The notes: generated by a model from the sequence alone, not told the origin. A stretch of DNA of 64,000 nucleotides from Phyto melanocephala (GCA_941918925.1 OW799237.1:70301626-70365625); one strand, 5' to 3'; counted from the first letter of the stretch, positions 53,301-59,200 are shown. Made by a program: numbers and translations.

Positions 53301-56300
53301 GCCGAATGAGGGCGAATGGATCCATGCACAATGAGGGTATGGATAGTGAAATTAGTATCTTTACTCAGAATGATAGGAGAATCCTGGATCTCGTACTTAA
53401 AGTTCGCGATAGACAAAGGATCACAGGTAGGCACACATTAAGTGTGAATGCTACAGGAGACCTCAGTCTAACAAAGAAGCTGACAATTACAAAGGACTGT
53501 TCGATTTAGATTGTCGACAATTATCAGTAAGCAATATGGAATTGTTTTATTGTTCAGAGAAAACGACTATAGTCGCGCAGCACTCATTAAAGTAAGGGAT
53601 GCCGATTATTAACCTTGAAATCACTTAGTAGCGAAGGGGGTCAAAAATGGACCATAAATAGTAGTGGTCTGCTTCTATTATGTTTTACGAAATATGAGCT
53701 TGTAATTTTTCAGAGATTAGCACTTTTAGCCGGCATCTTATTATTAATTTATATAATTAATTATAATTTTTTTTGCTTTAAACTATAACCTCATTAAGCA
53801 GTGTAACAACAGTGAAAGAGAAACGAAATATTTTCGATTAGAACATTGTTGAAATAGTTTCAAATATGTTTAAAAGTTTTAAACACTATTATAATAATTT
53901 TTTTTATTTTGTTTTATTATCAACTCATAAGGATTTTCGTCAAAAAACACACAAAGCAATTTTTTGTTATTTATGTATTATAATTTACTCAATGTCTTTT
54001 GTCTCTCAAACATGTCAACATTTATTTATTTATTTCATTAATAACTTAAAAACACTTACAAATTGTATAAACAAAGTGGTAGCATATTTGTGGAAGCGCC
54101 TAGAGCCAATCGACGCCGCAGCTTTTATAATTTCTTTTTGCGACATCAGGATGCTGTTGATGATAGTTTAACTTCACCCTCTGTGCATAGAAAAAGTAAT
54201 TATTTTTTGAAACAAAAAACAAAATCTATTTTTATTTTTTTTTTGGAAAATTTCACAATCATTTTATAATTTTATTAAGTTTAAAATACTGTTTTGCATA
54301 AAAGCTAACCTAACCATAAGCTAATAAACACTCACTTTAATAACACAGTTAATTGTTGTTGTATATTTATTTGAAACTTTTCCCATTTCCATTATCCATA
54401 ACAACATATTTGTAAATTTTTAACTTCTTCCTGCACCTAAATAAAAAAAACAAAAAAGTAAACTTAAAATATTGCTTGCAAATAAAATTGATTTAAAAAT
54501 TAGTTTGAAAATAAAAATAAATGTTTAGTTGTTCAGTTTTTATTTTGTATATAAATAATCTACAGCATAATACAAATCCTTAAATTTATATAAATTTTAT
54601 TTCAATACTTTTTACCAGGTTGCATTTTCCGTAAAAGCTACGTACGCATTTGTTAAATATTAACCGCTATTTTAGGTTATTATCAATCATTACTTACACT
54701 AAAAATAGTGCTTTTATATTATTTTTCAAATGTAAATATGTGTACATTTAGACAAACAAAATTTAAATATTTTTATATTAACAAAGTTTTAAGGAACTAA
54801 TTATTTAACACAAAATATGTATTAAAAAAGCTTTTGAAAAATCATTTCCAATTGAGAATATCGAAAATAGAATTTTTTAGTTCTACGTTTTTAATCTGGC
54901 AATACCATTGACAATTGGCGCGGTTTAATTGTAATTCGCAATTTAAAAAATAGTCCAGTTTCGTCTGCTTTAAAAATATTGTGAGGCTGATATTCTGTTA
55001 ACAAACCTGGAGCAACGTTTTCCAATCAGCACAAAATTGATTACTAACACCGGCATTTACTCCACTGACTTTACCAAATTCAATATCATAAGGCTTTTTA
55101 AAATTATCAAGCCTACTTCCTAAAGAAATGATTTTTAATACCAAATTTTTTAAACCCATTTAGTCATTTGATGTTTTGTTTTAAGGCAACAAATTAACAC
55201 CGGAACAAATTTAAGAGTATAAATAAATATGACTTAGAAAATATGGCTCCCAAAGTTAAAGCATGCATGGCGTCATCTGGAAATCAACTTTTTTAACATT
55301 TTTCGCATTCACTTATTAAGATGTTATTGAGCAATAATGCTTCAAATGGTGACTTTTAAGTGATCAGTTGCTAATGATTTGTTTATAAGCGTAAACATAA
55401 TATTTAACACATTTAAAGATACAAATATGTATTCCAAAAACAATCCATAGTTTGTCGAATTGATCATTCTGATGTCGTAAGTATATGCAGTTTACATTTT
55501 TCCAATCATACTAAGCTCAGAATAACTCAGAATCGTACAATTGACTGCCGCTAAAAGCAGTGTTGCCAATTTAACACTAGGAACACAACTTCGACTACCG
55601 ACATGTCTTCGGTCAGGAATAGAGAAAACATTGTTTTAGAAAAGATAAGCCTTTAACATGAAAAAATTATAAAGACAGTGTTGCTTCTGTACTGCAGCTG
55701 TAACATATACATATGTACATATTTATATAAAAATATTTAAATTATTGTTTAAACAACCTGGTTAAGAGTATATTTTTAACTGTCTCTCTATTTTCTAAGC
55801 GTCTATATTTTTTTTCTTTAACTTAATTCTTGATGTTGGTTTGTTTGTATTCTTTTTTCTCTTTCTACTAAAAAAAATATATCTTAACACTGGTTTTATC
55901 TATTACAATCCTACTAACTTCTTAAAAACTAAAACCCTAAATTCAAAAAAAAAAAAAAACACACACACACTAATTTAGGCATTTCGTCCGCAACAGCTGC
56001 TATTTCCTCCACCACTTCCCTTGCCACAACAATTGCCGATAATAATGCGACTACCGCCTCTTTGGACAAACAAACCTTACAACAAGCCATGGTAGCCACA
56101 CCGACACGGAAACGTGCTACAAGTTTTATACGTAAAAAACCACCCCTAGAAAGAGGTTTGTCAGCACAAAGCGCTTTAAGAGTTAACAAAAATGCTTTTG
56201 TCTGTATGTGTGTCAATGTTTTAAAAAACCCGGTTCCAAATTATACTAAAATTGTTCTTTTTAATTTTTTGTTTCGTTTCATTGTACGTATTTTGGCGTT

Positions 56301-58550
56301 GTAACAGCCGAAGGTCCTACGCCTGAGGTAATTGTAACAAAACCATCACCAGATCAAAGTATTGTAATACCATTGGGTTTGAGACCGGAAAATTCTACAT
56401 TGGTGCATGTGTTAGTGCATCGTGAGAGTGAGGAGTATAAGGAAGAAGATGACATGAATGGTTCAAAAGCTGTATCGCCAACGATGGGCTTGGGAATGGG
56501 TAAGGCCTAAGACAAGAATTTAGGTTTAATTTTTTTTTTAGTTAATAAAAACTTTGTTCAAATATTTGGAAAAACGGTTTTTCTAAAAGGCTTTAATGAA
56601 AAATTTTGCCTCTTTTAAAACGTTTTAGAGTATTTTTTTGAGAATAAAGCCTTTTGAATAACAGTGATATACACACTAAAACATTCGACTAAAAATATTG
56701 AAGATATAACGACCAATTAAAAAGGGCTAATTTAAATATGCTCAGTTAACACACTATATTGATGTGTGCTTGTATGTATGTTGCATGAAAATAAATATTT
56801 TTCAAAAATATTACTGAAACATAAATATCGGCTTAAATTTTAACCAGCGGTTATTTCGAATCTGGCAATTCTTATGTCATTCAAAATTCAGTATATTATC
56901 TCGGCTGAACGAAATGATTCGATTTACGTTTGAATAACGTTTGAATTTATTGGAAACTTATTTCCAAAACAAAGAAAATTGGTCGGAAACAGCACAAAAA
57001 TGTCATACAAAGAAATCAGTTTAGTGTTGGTGGGTAGGTAGGAAAGGGGGATGCAGAAAGCAGTATCTGCCTCCTACACCCACACTCGGAGACCAAAAGG
57101 TCCATTGCGTTACGATCTTTGTGGGTACGTTATTAGCAAAATTGCCGTATATGGGTCTAAGAAAATCCAAACGTGGTCTTGCGAAAGCCAATGCACCCAT
57201 TATGAGTGACTGTTTGGTGGGCTTGTGGAGCGGAGGCATCAATGACCATTATTTCTTTGAAAATGTAAACGGCGCAACCATTATGGTCAATGGAGACACT
57301 TTTCGCACTATAATAACCGATTTCTTTGTGCCCCATTTCCATGGTATTGATCAGAACGATGTTTGATTTCTAAAGGATGGTAGAACTTTCCACACATCTC
57401 TTGCCACAATCGATTTATTTCGTACAACGTTTCATGGCCGTTTAATTAGCCACCAAGACGATTCGATTTGACACTGTTGGAGTATTTTCAGTGGGGTGAT
57501 AATAAAGCATTGGAAAGCCAACATTCCTGAAACCATTGCTGAGATACAATCCCATACACTCGAAAAAGTGCTTAAAAATTAATCCGATCGAATGGGGTAC
57601 TCTCAGGCCAGCCGTGATAGCCATATAAATTAAAAAAATATTTAATTTTTAACCGAAACAATTGCACTTCACAACATAAAAATAAATTTGGCAACATTTC
57701 AAACCGTTTTTGTTTTATTAAGTTTTTAAATTTAAACCTTTAAATAGCTCACCCTTTATTTAAATAATTTACAACAAACCTATTTACATACATATGCAAA
57801 TGAATGATCATACAACATATCGAGTAATAATTTTGCTAATATTATTATTTAAAAAATCTTTTCTTAGATAAACACAAACCACCACAAATTCGCATAAGTC
57901 CTGGATCGGATGATGGCAGCTTAACAATGGCAGACTCAATACAACTATCGACAGTACAGATAATGATTGATTCTCCAAAGGAACCACCTAGAGGTGATTT
58001 TTCGTCCGATTTCAATATACAGCAACAAACACAAGAAGTGCCTGTAATTGAAGAACCAATTGATGTCAATATACAGGGTGATACGTCTAAAGTTTTCTAC
58101 GACTATAACCCCGAAGAGGCAAATGAGATTGTGGTTTTAGAAACTCTTACGGAAGAATCGCCTAAATCTGAAGATATACCAATACTGCCAGATATGCCAG
58201 TGCCGCCATCCTCCTTTGATTTTTCTGCAGAAATCACAGGCACTGAGCAATTGAAAACAATTCCAATAACAACAACTACGACAACGATTTTAAAAGAAAG
58301 TGAACAAAAACCTGTACAGTCAGTTACACCACCACTTTCACCACATATAACAACAACAACAACAGTATCAGGAACACAACCCATATCAACGGCAACAGCC
58401 ACTTCAACATCCTCAACATCATCTTCAACAACATCACCAGCTTCAACACATCACACATCGAATGATGACGATGATGATGATCATAGTCATCATCATGATA
58501 TGATGATGACAGTTGGTGACCATAATAAAGATGATGATAACATTAGATGA
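2175..58550 (+). CDS. NaCP60E: Voltage-gated cation channel, DSC1/NaCP60E class, domain II to C terminus (21 exons, 5' part outside window)
   Basis: Four-domain voltage-gated cation channel alpha subunit of the plasma membrane. The visible part holds domains II, III and IV (six helices each, S4 with regularly spaced arginines), the III-IV linker and a long C-terminal tail. Pore residues are E in domain II (LCGEW), E in III (TFEGW) and A in IV (TSAGW). This is the DSC1-type filter; classical sodium channels have K in domain III. In this family such a filter is known to favour calcium. The sequence closely matches what I know of Drosophila NaCP60E. All 21 exons join in frame with GT-AG sites and give about 2389 residues. 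Domain I, the I-II linker start and the promoter are not in the window. The annotated end is the first UGA; a 50-codon in-frame extension follows it. Individual exons are listed separately. Confidence 0.95.
2453..2623 (+). CDS. NaCP60E: NaCP60E exon: domain II S2 to first half of S4
   Basis: 57 codons, phase 0 at both ends. S2 begins [10 protein letters not shown]3 is around WNIFDLIIV, and S4 starts at LSVLRGLRL. The intron that follows (59 nt) splits the voltage sensor. Acceptor cccaaag, donor GTAAGT. Confidence 0.94.
2683..2876 (+). CDS. NaCP60E: NaCP60E exon: domain II S4 end and S5
   Basis: Continues S4 ([10 protein letters not shown]), then the S4-S5 linker and S5 ([17 protein letters not shown]), and runs into the pore turret. 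It ends two bases into an arginine codon that the next exon completes. Donor GTAAGA. Confidence 0.94.
2945..3047 (+). CDS. NaCP60E: NaCP60E exon: domain II pore loop
   Basis: The first base completes the split arginine codon. The P-loop reads [16 protein letters not shown]; the E of CGEW is the domain II selectivity residue, as in both DSC1 and para channels. Ends with AEEE at a codon boundary before GTAACA. The following 1.6 kb intron holds a Helentron-like repeat carrying a MITE. Confidence 0.94.
3087..4000 (+). mobile_element. Helentron/DINE-1-like element, copy A
   Basis: Begins ATACCCTTCAC, whose sequence pairs with GTGAAAAAGGGTAT to form a 5' terminal hairpin. Ends with the hairpin ATTCGGC-GCG-GCCGAAT followed by ATAGCACTCTTACTTGTT. 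No coding. It lies inside the intron between the domain II pore and S6 exons and carries a nested MITE at 3601-3861. Confidence 0.7.
3601..3861. mobile_element. Mariner-like MITE nested in copy A
   Basis: 261 bp with near-perfect terminal inverted repeats of about 40 bp (TCGATGCCTTACTTCCTCAA...), flanked by TA at 3599-3600 and 3862-3863. Copy B near 6499-6520 has the equivalent uninterrupted sequence, so the TA target is seen directly. Confidence 0.8.
4686..4814 (+). CDS. NaCP60E: NaCP60E exon: domain II S6
   Basis: 43 codons, acceptor tttccag. Encodes S6 of domain II ([20 protein letters not shown]) and the start of the II-III linker (SEELKSKKE). Donor GTAATG. The 6.4 kb intron after it is packed with transposon relics. 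Confidence 0.94.
5570..7290 (-). pseudogene. Tc1-like transposase fossil, split by a repeat insertion
   Basis: Minus strand. The N-terminal part is at 7033-7281 ([20 protein letters not shown] and [11 protein letters not shown]). The catalytic region is near 6660-6730 ([20 protein letters not shown]). The C terminus is near 5640-5730 ([17 protein letters not shown]). Frameshifts and stops disable it. Copy B of the Helentron-like family interrupts it at 5785-6649. The left end may be near ACAGTTGTAATAAAAAAAT at 5573. The other end was not found. Confidence 0.8.
5785..6649 (+). mobile_element. Helentron/DINE-1-like element, copy B
   Basis: Same 5' hairpin (ATACCCTTCACACAGTG...) and 3' end (TATAGCACTCTTACTTGTT) as copy A. 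The 3' hairpin has one mismatch. It carries the tRNA-like stretch GGGATCGAATCCCAGCC at about 6162, followed by a long T/A-homopolymer region (6185-6450). Inserted in the Tc1 fossil between T and T. Confidence 0.7.
7666..9336. mobile_element. Unclassified DNA element with 15-bp TIRs
   Basis: Inverted termini GGTTTGTTCGACGTA, flanked by the direct repeat TATTA (7661-7665 and 9337-9341). 1671 bp, of which 190 bp is a nested SINE. No transposase recognised; the 73-codon frame at 7703-7924 is not similar to anything I know. A motif like GGTAAAGTCCGGTAAAA occurs near both ends in the same orientation. Confidence 0.65.
8305..8494 (-). mobile_element. tRNA-derived SINE, full copy
   Basis: Minus-strand SINE with a perfect 10-bp target duplication GGCTGCACTA (8295-8304 and 8495-8504). 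Its head resembles a tRNA: A-box-like TGGACTAGTCAGCAG, and B-box-like GGTTTGATTCC inside a GCGGG/CCCGC stem. The unrelated body ends in CCTAACCTAACC. A second, 5'-truncated copy lies near 19989. Confidence 0.8.
11221..11433 (+). CDS. NaCP60E: NaCP60E exon: proximal II-III linker, charged helix
   Basis: 71 codons, phase 0 at both ends. The acceptor is cccacttcag; the open frame upstream of it is intron. Strongly basic and charged ([14 protein letters not shown]), probably helical and cytoplasmic, just after domain II S6. Ends in FHRLSYQ before GTAAGC. Confidence 0.92.
11496..12079. mobile_element. hAT-type MITE in the intron before the giant exon
   Basis: Perfect 8-bp target duplication TATTCAAT (11488-11495 and 12080-12087) and inverted ends TAGGGTTGCC. 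Clusters of GTCCTCTTTTT-like subterminal repeats lie near both ends, as is typical of hAT transposase binding regions. Non-coding, 584 bp. Confidence 0.85.
12246..14665 (+). CDS. NaCP60E: NaCP60E giant exon: II-III cytoplasmic linker
   Basis: A single 2420-nt exon of 806 codons plus two bases. It begins ESMNRPVSG after acceptor gttaacag; the ATG at 12252 is internal. Low-complexity, rich in S, Q, H and T, with many potential phosphorylation contexts, so probably disordered and regulatory. It contains two 13-residue tandem repeats around YMRADSL (12696-12773) and a short coiled-coil-like stretch around 13321-13420. It ends in [10 protein letters not shown] plus a split histidine codon, at donor GTAAGT. 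An unrelated 106-codon frame on the opposite strand is a shadow. Confidence 0.93.
14730..15057 (+). CDS. NaCP60E: NaCP60E exon: domain III S1 to S3
   Basis: The first base completes histidine, then FYFRCPWF leads into domain III. S1 is around [18 protein letters not shown]2 around [13 protein letters not shown], and S3 begins at [10 protein letters not shown]. Ends at a codon boundary before GTAAGT. The next intron is 58 nt. Confidence 0.95.
15116..15216 (+). CDS. NaCP60E: NaCP60E exon: domain III S3 end and S4 voltage sensor
   Basis: Encodes the end of S3, a short acidic loop (EENENLK) and S4 with basic residues every third position ([19 protein letters not shown]). The final arginine codon is split. 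Donor GTAAGC opens a 7.15 kb intron. Confidence 0.95.
15648..16155 (+). repeat. Degraded Helentron/DINE-1-like relic
   Basis: Fragments resembling the family interior (CATAAAGTATATATTTT, TGAAAGCATATGACTAGGGG) and a decayed 3' end (AAGAGTGCTATCTAATTCTG). Both hairpins are lost. Confidence 0.4.
16268..16898 (+). mobile_element. Helentron/DINE-1-like element, copy E
   Basis: 5' hairpin ATACCCTT...AAGGGTAT with a different loop (CACTTGTGGTGCAC). 3' hairpin ATTCGGC-ACG-GCCGAAT, then ATAGCACTGTTACTTGTT. Has the homopolymer-rich T/A interior. Confidence 0.7.
19228..19347. repeat. Foldback: 120-bp near-palindrome
   Basis: Two arms of about 60 bases face each other with almost no loop: the left starts CAATTCTCGTTCTATGAAAC, the right ends with its near-complement. 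About 80 percent of positions pair. Could be a small foldback MITE or a hairpin-forming transcript. Confidence 0.6.
19989..20113 (-). mobile_element. tRNA-derived SINE, 5'-truncated copy
   Basis: About 85 percent similar to the copy at 8305-8494, with shared body GTTCACTTGGGTCCATTATA (plus-strand reading) and B-box region. The A-box end is missing, which is typical of 5' truncation. Confidence 0.7.
21697..22018. repeat. Candidate MITE with GTTTCGAACAAAATTTT ends
   Basis: A 17-bp inverted repeat (GTTTCGAACAAAATTTT) separated by about 290 bp. No clear target duplication was seen, so the boundaries are tentative. Confidence 0.35.
22369..22543 (+). CDS. NaCP60E: NaCP60E exon: domain III S4-S5 linker and S5
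   Basis: Acceptor tattccag; the first base completes the split arginine. [11 protein letters not shown] is the S4-S5 linker, followed by S5 ([17 protein letters not shown]) and the start of the extracellular turret. Ends LLPIT at donor GTTAGT. Confidence 0.94.
22738..23034 (+). CDS. NaCP60E: NaCP60E exon: domain III pore and S6
   Basis: 99 codons, phase 0. The pore loop reads [14 protein letters not shown]. The filter residue is E where classical sodium channels have K, which is the strongest single mark of the DSC1 class. S6 follows ([16 protein letters not shown]), then KKK at donor GTAAGT. Confidence 0.95.
23409..23935. mobile_element. Non-autonomous element with GCTCTAAACACATAGACG ends
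   Basis: Inverted repeats of about 18 bp perfect, extending imperfectly (CAGCAGAC), at both ends of 527 bp. The interior is rich in CAGCAG/CTGCTG and TTCAAATGCTGC repeats. No unambiguous target duplication was found. Confidence 0.55.
24125..25775 (+). mobile_element. PIF/Harbinger element with dead transposase
   Basis: Bounded by TTA duplications (24122-24124 and 25776-25778) and inverted ends CACCCCAATTCTAAATA. Plus-strand fragments match a Harbinger nuclease. They include [20 protein letters not shown] near 24590, [17 protein letters not shown] near 24770 (frameshifted), [16 protein letters not shown] at about 24833, and [15 protein letters not shown] near 25130. Multiple stops and frameshifts disable it. 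Confidence 0.85.
25850..26390 (-). pseudogene. Mariner-like transposase fossil
   Basis: Minus strand. The N terminus [20 protein letters not shown] is a helix-turn-helix start typical of insect mariner-like transposases. After a deletion comes [12 protein letters not shown] and [18 protein letters not shown]. The C-terminal half is degraded. No termini identified. Confidence 0.75.
26949..27598. repeat. Candidate MITE with TAAGTACTTA palindromes
   Basis: Several AAGTACTTA palindromes and two tandem 35-bp units (27065-27135; core AATAGGGACT). Weak inverted ends resemble GCAAAAA-TGAGTTG and GCAAAAACTAGGTAATGACTT. Boundaries uncertain. Confidence 0.35.
27788..28591 (-). mobile_element. Helentron/DINE-1-like element, copy C
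   Basis: Inverted copy: starts AACAAGTAAGAGCGCTATAT with hairpin ATTCGGC-CGT-GCCGAAT and ends at the 5' hairpin (CACTGTGTGAAGGGTAT). Long A-homopolymer interior (27950-28165), then the tRNA-like GGCTCAGCTGGGATTCGATG at 28178. An 80-residue antisense frame is shared with copy B but is explained by DNA similarity. Confidence 0.75.
29072..29226 (+). CDS. NaCP60E: NaCP60E exon: III-IV linker (inactivation gate region)
   Basis: The acceptor is aaactag after a pyrimidine-poor tract; the reading frame and family similarity fix the exon. [18 protein letters not shown] carries MFL where vertebrate sodium channels have the IFM inactivation particle and para has MFM. Continues to domain IV ([16 protein letters not shown]) and ends in a split arginine codon before GTAATA. 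Confidence 0.93.
30771..31690 (-). mobile_element. Internally deleted mariner-like element
   Basis: Termini share about 47 bp (CAAAAGTCRCGCCTGCGTGT...); the right end is complete (CAGGGTGGAC on the minus strand, next to TA) and the left outer 10 bp have decayed. Transposase N terminus at 31578-31270 (helix-turn-helix, [20 protein letters not shown]). C terminus at 31267-30884 ([33 protein letters not shown]). The two are in different frames, and roughly 140 central residues are missing. Confidence 0.85.
31699..33997 (-). mobile_element. Tc1-like element, degraded, with nested MITE
   Basis: Ends resemble CAGTGCCGGTCAAAATAATA (left copy at 31699 diverged), flanked by TA at 31697-31698 and 33998-33999. 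An inner repeat of the terminus lies at 31801-31818, an IR/DR-like arrangement. Minus-strand remnant [20 protein letters not shown] near 32740-32680. Removing the 616-bp nested element leaves about 1.68 kb, the normal Tc1 size. Confidence 0.75.
31908..32523. mobile_element. MITE nested in the Tc1-like element
   Basis: Inverted ends AAGTGYTTTCACACTTAA, with TAAAA on both sides as a probable target duplication. The interior has repeats of AGTTTTAACTTTAAAACC type. No coding. Confidence 0.65.
34299..35806 (+). pseudogene. Mariner-like transposon fossil with insertion
   Basis: Approximate inverted ends AAGGGTGCCCCAGTAA and AAGGGTGTCACAGTAA. Plus-strand fragments: [14 protein letters not shown] near 35010, [15 protein letters not shown] near 35285, [18 protein letters not shown] near 35455. 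About 490 bp of unrelated DNA (34370-34860) precede the N terminus. That DNA has a repeated segment (AGGTCGACTTGCGG at 34666 and 34768) and may be another insertion. Confidence 0.65.
36879..37012 (+). CDS. NaCP60E: NaCP60E exon: domain IV S1 and most of S2
   Basis: The acceptor is acatatag. [20 protein letters not shown] is S1 and [12 protein letters not shown] starts S2. It is too short for a normal ORF scan and was found by frame and family similarity. Ends one base into a glutamate codon before GTAAGT. Confidence 0.92.
37383..38052 (+). CDS. NaCP60E: NaCP60E exon: domain IV S2 to S6
   Basis: Starts by completing E of [15 protein letters not shown]3 is around [18 protein letters not shown]4 is [21 protein letters not shown]5 is around [19 protein letters not shown]. 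The pore reads [12 protein letters not shown], so the domain IV filter residue is A as in other insect sodium and DSC1 channels. S6 is [19 protein letters not shown], followed by an acidic stretch. Ends with a split lysine codon before GTAAGT. Confidence 0.95.
38189..38548 (+). CDS. NaCP60E: NaCP60E exon: C-terminal EF-hand-like segment and IQ start
   Basis: Acceptor ttttgtag. [20 protein letters not shown] corresponds to the EF-hand-like fold found after S6 in sodium channels. The exon ends with the IQ calmodulin-binding motif [14 protein letters not shown], whose last arginine codon is split with the next exon. Confidence 0.94.
38636..38741 (+). CDS. NaCP60E: NaCP60E exon: basic segment after the IQ motif
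   Basis: Completes the IQ motif with a run of basic residues (RKREKERS), then a serine/glycine-rich segment ending LNFFHLQ. Acceptor ttgagtag after an 87-nt intron, donor GTAAGA. Phase 0 at the 3' end. Confidence 0.92.
38742..40830 (+). other. 2.1 kb intron of NaCP60E
   Basis: Includes a possible element with GTTACAC-type ends (about 39256-39842) and an ACTAG-family repeat (39856-40652). 38742-39250 has nothing recognised. Confidence 0.6.
39856..40652 (+). repeat. ACTAG-family repeat with 126-142 bp tandem units
   Basis: Starts ACTAGCTAATACCCGGTGTG and ends in TATATATAGAAGAT. Near the 3' end is AAGGCAATCGGTTCAGCCGT, a motif common in insect repeats with these termini. Four degenerate units with GCCACGCC or GGCACGCC cores begin near 39941, 40067, 40209 and 40345. 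Confidence 0.6.
40831..41012 (+). CDS. NaCP60E: NaCP60E exon: serine/arginine-rich C-terminal segment
   Basis: Acceptor tttttctag. [19 protein letters not shown] is rich in potential kinase sites; it is followed by [20 protein letters not shown]. Ends LGKR with the arginine codon split before GTATTT. The intron that follows is 13.06 kb. Confidence 0.92.
44162..45760 (+). repeat. Tandem array of about 287-bp units
   Basis: Unit starts, marked by GCCACGCCYACTTTTACGCC, at 44162, 44450, 44738, 45024, 45312 and 45598. Spacing is 286-288 bp; the last unit is partial and diverged. Each unit has two CACGCC clusters, about 135 bp apart. Neighbouring units share diagnostic variants, pointing to recent unequal exchange. 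Confidence 0.9.
45811..46514 (-). mobile_element. Mariner-like remnant nested in copy F
   Basis: Inverted ends AGGGTGGTTAAATTTTAAGG. Minus-strand transposase start [20 protein letters not shown] followed by a DNA-binding helix region ([16 protein letters not shown]); the catalytic part is absent. An 86-bp tandem duplication near its right end (46327-46495) is absent from the copy at 52355. Confidence 0.75.
48191..48974 (-). mobile_element. Helentron/DINE-1-like element, copy D
   Basis: Inverted copy with AACAAGTAAGAGCGCTATAT start, 3' hairpin, a long A/T homopolymer region (48350-48580), the tRNA-like GGCTCAGCTGGGATTCGATG at 48588, and 5' hairpin at the right end. Very similar to copy C. Confidence 0.75.
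48994..49928 (+). repeat. ACTAG-family repeat with nested MITE
   Basis: Starts ACTAGCCGCCCGGTACGTGC, directly after copy D and a short AT tract. Contains a (TA)n microsatellite (49079-49100) and the MITE at 49106-49461. The end is unclear because another family start follows at 49929. Confidence 0.4.
49106..49461. mobile_element. MITE with GCCGCGAATAACGTTG ends
   Basis: Inverted repeats containing AATTGAAG, four variable bases, then GCCGCGAATAACGTTG on both sides of about 300 bp. Non-coding. Target duplication not certain. Confidence 0.6.
49929..50478 (+). repeat. ACTAG-family repeat, short copy
   Basis: Starts ACTAGCTGACCTGGCATATG and ends in GGTATATATAGATAA. Contains CCGGAACCATTGGGCCGATT and GAAATCGGTCGAACCCCTTC, typical of the 3' regions of such insect repeats. 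Confidence 0.5.
51308..53115 (+). mobile_element. Helentron/DINE-1/mini-me-like element, copy G (short)
   Basis: Same subfamily as copy F: 5' hairpin CCGCCACCA/TGGTGGGGG, (GTCY)n tract at 51442, 3' hairpin and end GTGCTCTTACTTGTT. It has only about one and a half of the 287-bp units, and the same mariner-like insertion (52355-52971). Confidence 0.75.
52355..52971 (-). mobile_element. Mariner-like remnant nested in copy G
   Basis: Same inverted ends and transposase start as the copy at 45811, and the same flanking sequence (TAGTAGCATATCGAAGTTA). The insertion therefore predates the split of copies F and G. Confidence 0.7.
54077..54195 (+). CDS. NaCP60E: NaCP60E exon: short conserved tail segment
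   Basis: Acceptor aaacaaag. The first base completes arginine, then [20 protein letters not shown] and [17 protein letters not shown]. Found by frame and similarity to the Drosophila tail. One base remains at donor GTAATT. Confidence 0.9.
54196..55978 (+). other. 1.78 kb intron of NaCP60E
   Basis: AT-rich. No transposon ends or coding sequence recognised. It ends in an A-run and a short CA microsatellite just before the acceptor. Confidence 0.6.
55979..56203 (+). CDS. NaCP60E: NaCP60E exon: Thr/Ala-rich tail then [10 protein letters not shown] segment
   Basis: The acceptor taatttag follows an A-run and a CA microsatellite. A threonine/serine/alanine-rich start leads to [20 protein letters not shown] and [20 protein letters not shown], a well conserved part of the family tail. 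Ends in NAFV plus one base at GTATGT. Confidence 0.9.
56308..56499 (+). CDS. NaCP60E: NaCP60E exon: tail segment with VIVTKPS and [10 protein letters not shown]
   Basis: The acceptor is ttgtaacag after a 104-nt intron; the first two bases complete serine. Contains [30 protein letters not shown] and an acidic stretch. Ends LGMG at GTAAGG. The 1.37 kb intron after it holds a mariner-like fossil. Confidence 0.9.
56990..57740 (+). pseudogene. Mariner-like transposase fossil in an intron
   Basis: Plus-strand fragments of a mariner-like catalytic domain: [40 protein letters not shown] and [19 protein letters not shown]. Stops and frameshifts are present and the N terminus is unrecognisable. No terminal repeats identified. 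It lies between the last two NaCP60E exons. Confidence 0.75.
57868..58550 (+). CDS. NaCP60E: NaCP60E terminal exon (to first stop)
   Basis: The acceptor is tttcttag; two bases complete aspartate. [20 protein letters not shown] and [18 protein letters not shown] match the conserved family tail. Next come a threonine/serine-rich stretch (TTTTT, TSTSST) and D- and H-rich runs. The first stop is TGA at 58548-58550, followed by C. The same frame then stays open to a TGA at 58701-58703, so the true C terminus may be longer. Confidence 0.9.
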
Positions 58551-58703
58551 CATTCAGCTAAAACAGCAGCAGTGACTACAAAAACATCTAGTTCTAGTAG
58601 CACCAGTTGCTGTAGTTCTCGACCCCATTCGAGTCCCTACAGTTCGGAAACGGACCAAAATGATGATGATCCTTTAGAACAGGATAATCAGCAATTTAGT
58701 TGA
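58551..58703 (+). other. In-frame 50-codon extension beyond the NaCP60E stop
   Basis: Directly after the TGA, the same frame encodes 50 further codons before a second TGA (58701-58703). The composition resembles the preceding tail: a T/S/K stretch, SCCSSRPHSSPYSSE, then an acidic end (DDDPLEQD). The first stop has a C after it, the context that favours readthrough in flies. Alternatives are a recent stop mutation, or an alternative 42-nt splice (58516-58557) that would remove the stop but is unusually short. Confidence 0.55.
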
Positions 58704-59200
58704 CAACATCGTGTCTGAGTAAAAACCTTTATATACTACTACCACTATTATTACATTTATTATAACTGTTATTATAATCGCTATTATTATAATTGTTATA
58801 GTTGTTGTTATAAAGAGTACAACTACAATTTATCAAATTGTACTCGTAAAATCATGTTAAATGTTTTTTTTTGTTTGTTCAAGTTTTAAAAAATGACGAA
58901 ATAGTAAATATTTACATTAAATTAAAAACTAATTAGAAAATAATATAAAAATTCTTTTAATCCAGAAAAACAAAAACAAAATAAATAAAATAAAATAAAA
59001 TGAAGCAATCAATTTCAGTTACATTTAAAACGAAACAAAAGTTTAAATAGTAAATTAAAAAAGTAAAAAATAAATGAATAAATGAATAAAAAGTCTAAAA
59101 AATATTGCATGGAAATCGAATGTTAACATTAAAAAAACAATATCATACCAAGAACAAATTAAATAAACGAATAGAATTAAATTGAAAATTAAAAAAAAAA
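58704..59200 (+). terminator. 3' UTR with clustered poly(A) signals
   Basis: Very AT-rich DNA after the stop codons. Several AATAAA hexamers overlap around 58980-59000, and others lie near 59060-59095. Which one is used cannot be decided from sequence. Confidence 0.5.

Larger units (their letters stand above)
41013..54076 (+). other. 13.06 kb intron of NaCP60E
   Basis: Holds the nested hAT complex (43259-47167), copy D (48191-48974), ACTAG-family repeats (48994-50478) and copy G (51308-53115). 41013-43250, 47176-48190, 50479-51307 and 53116-54076 are AT-rich with no gene recognised. A 73-codon frame at 53288-53509 is not similar to anything I know. Confidence 0.75.
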
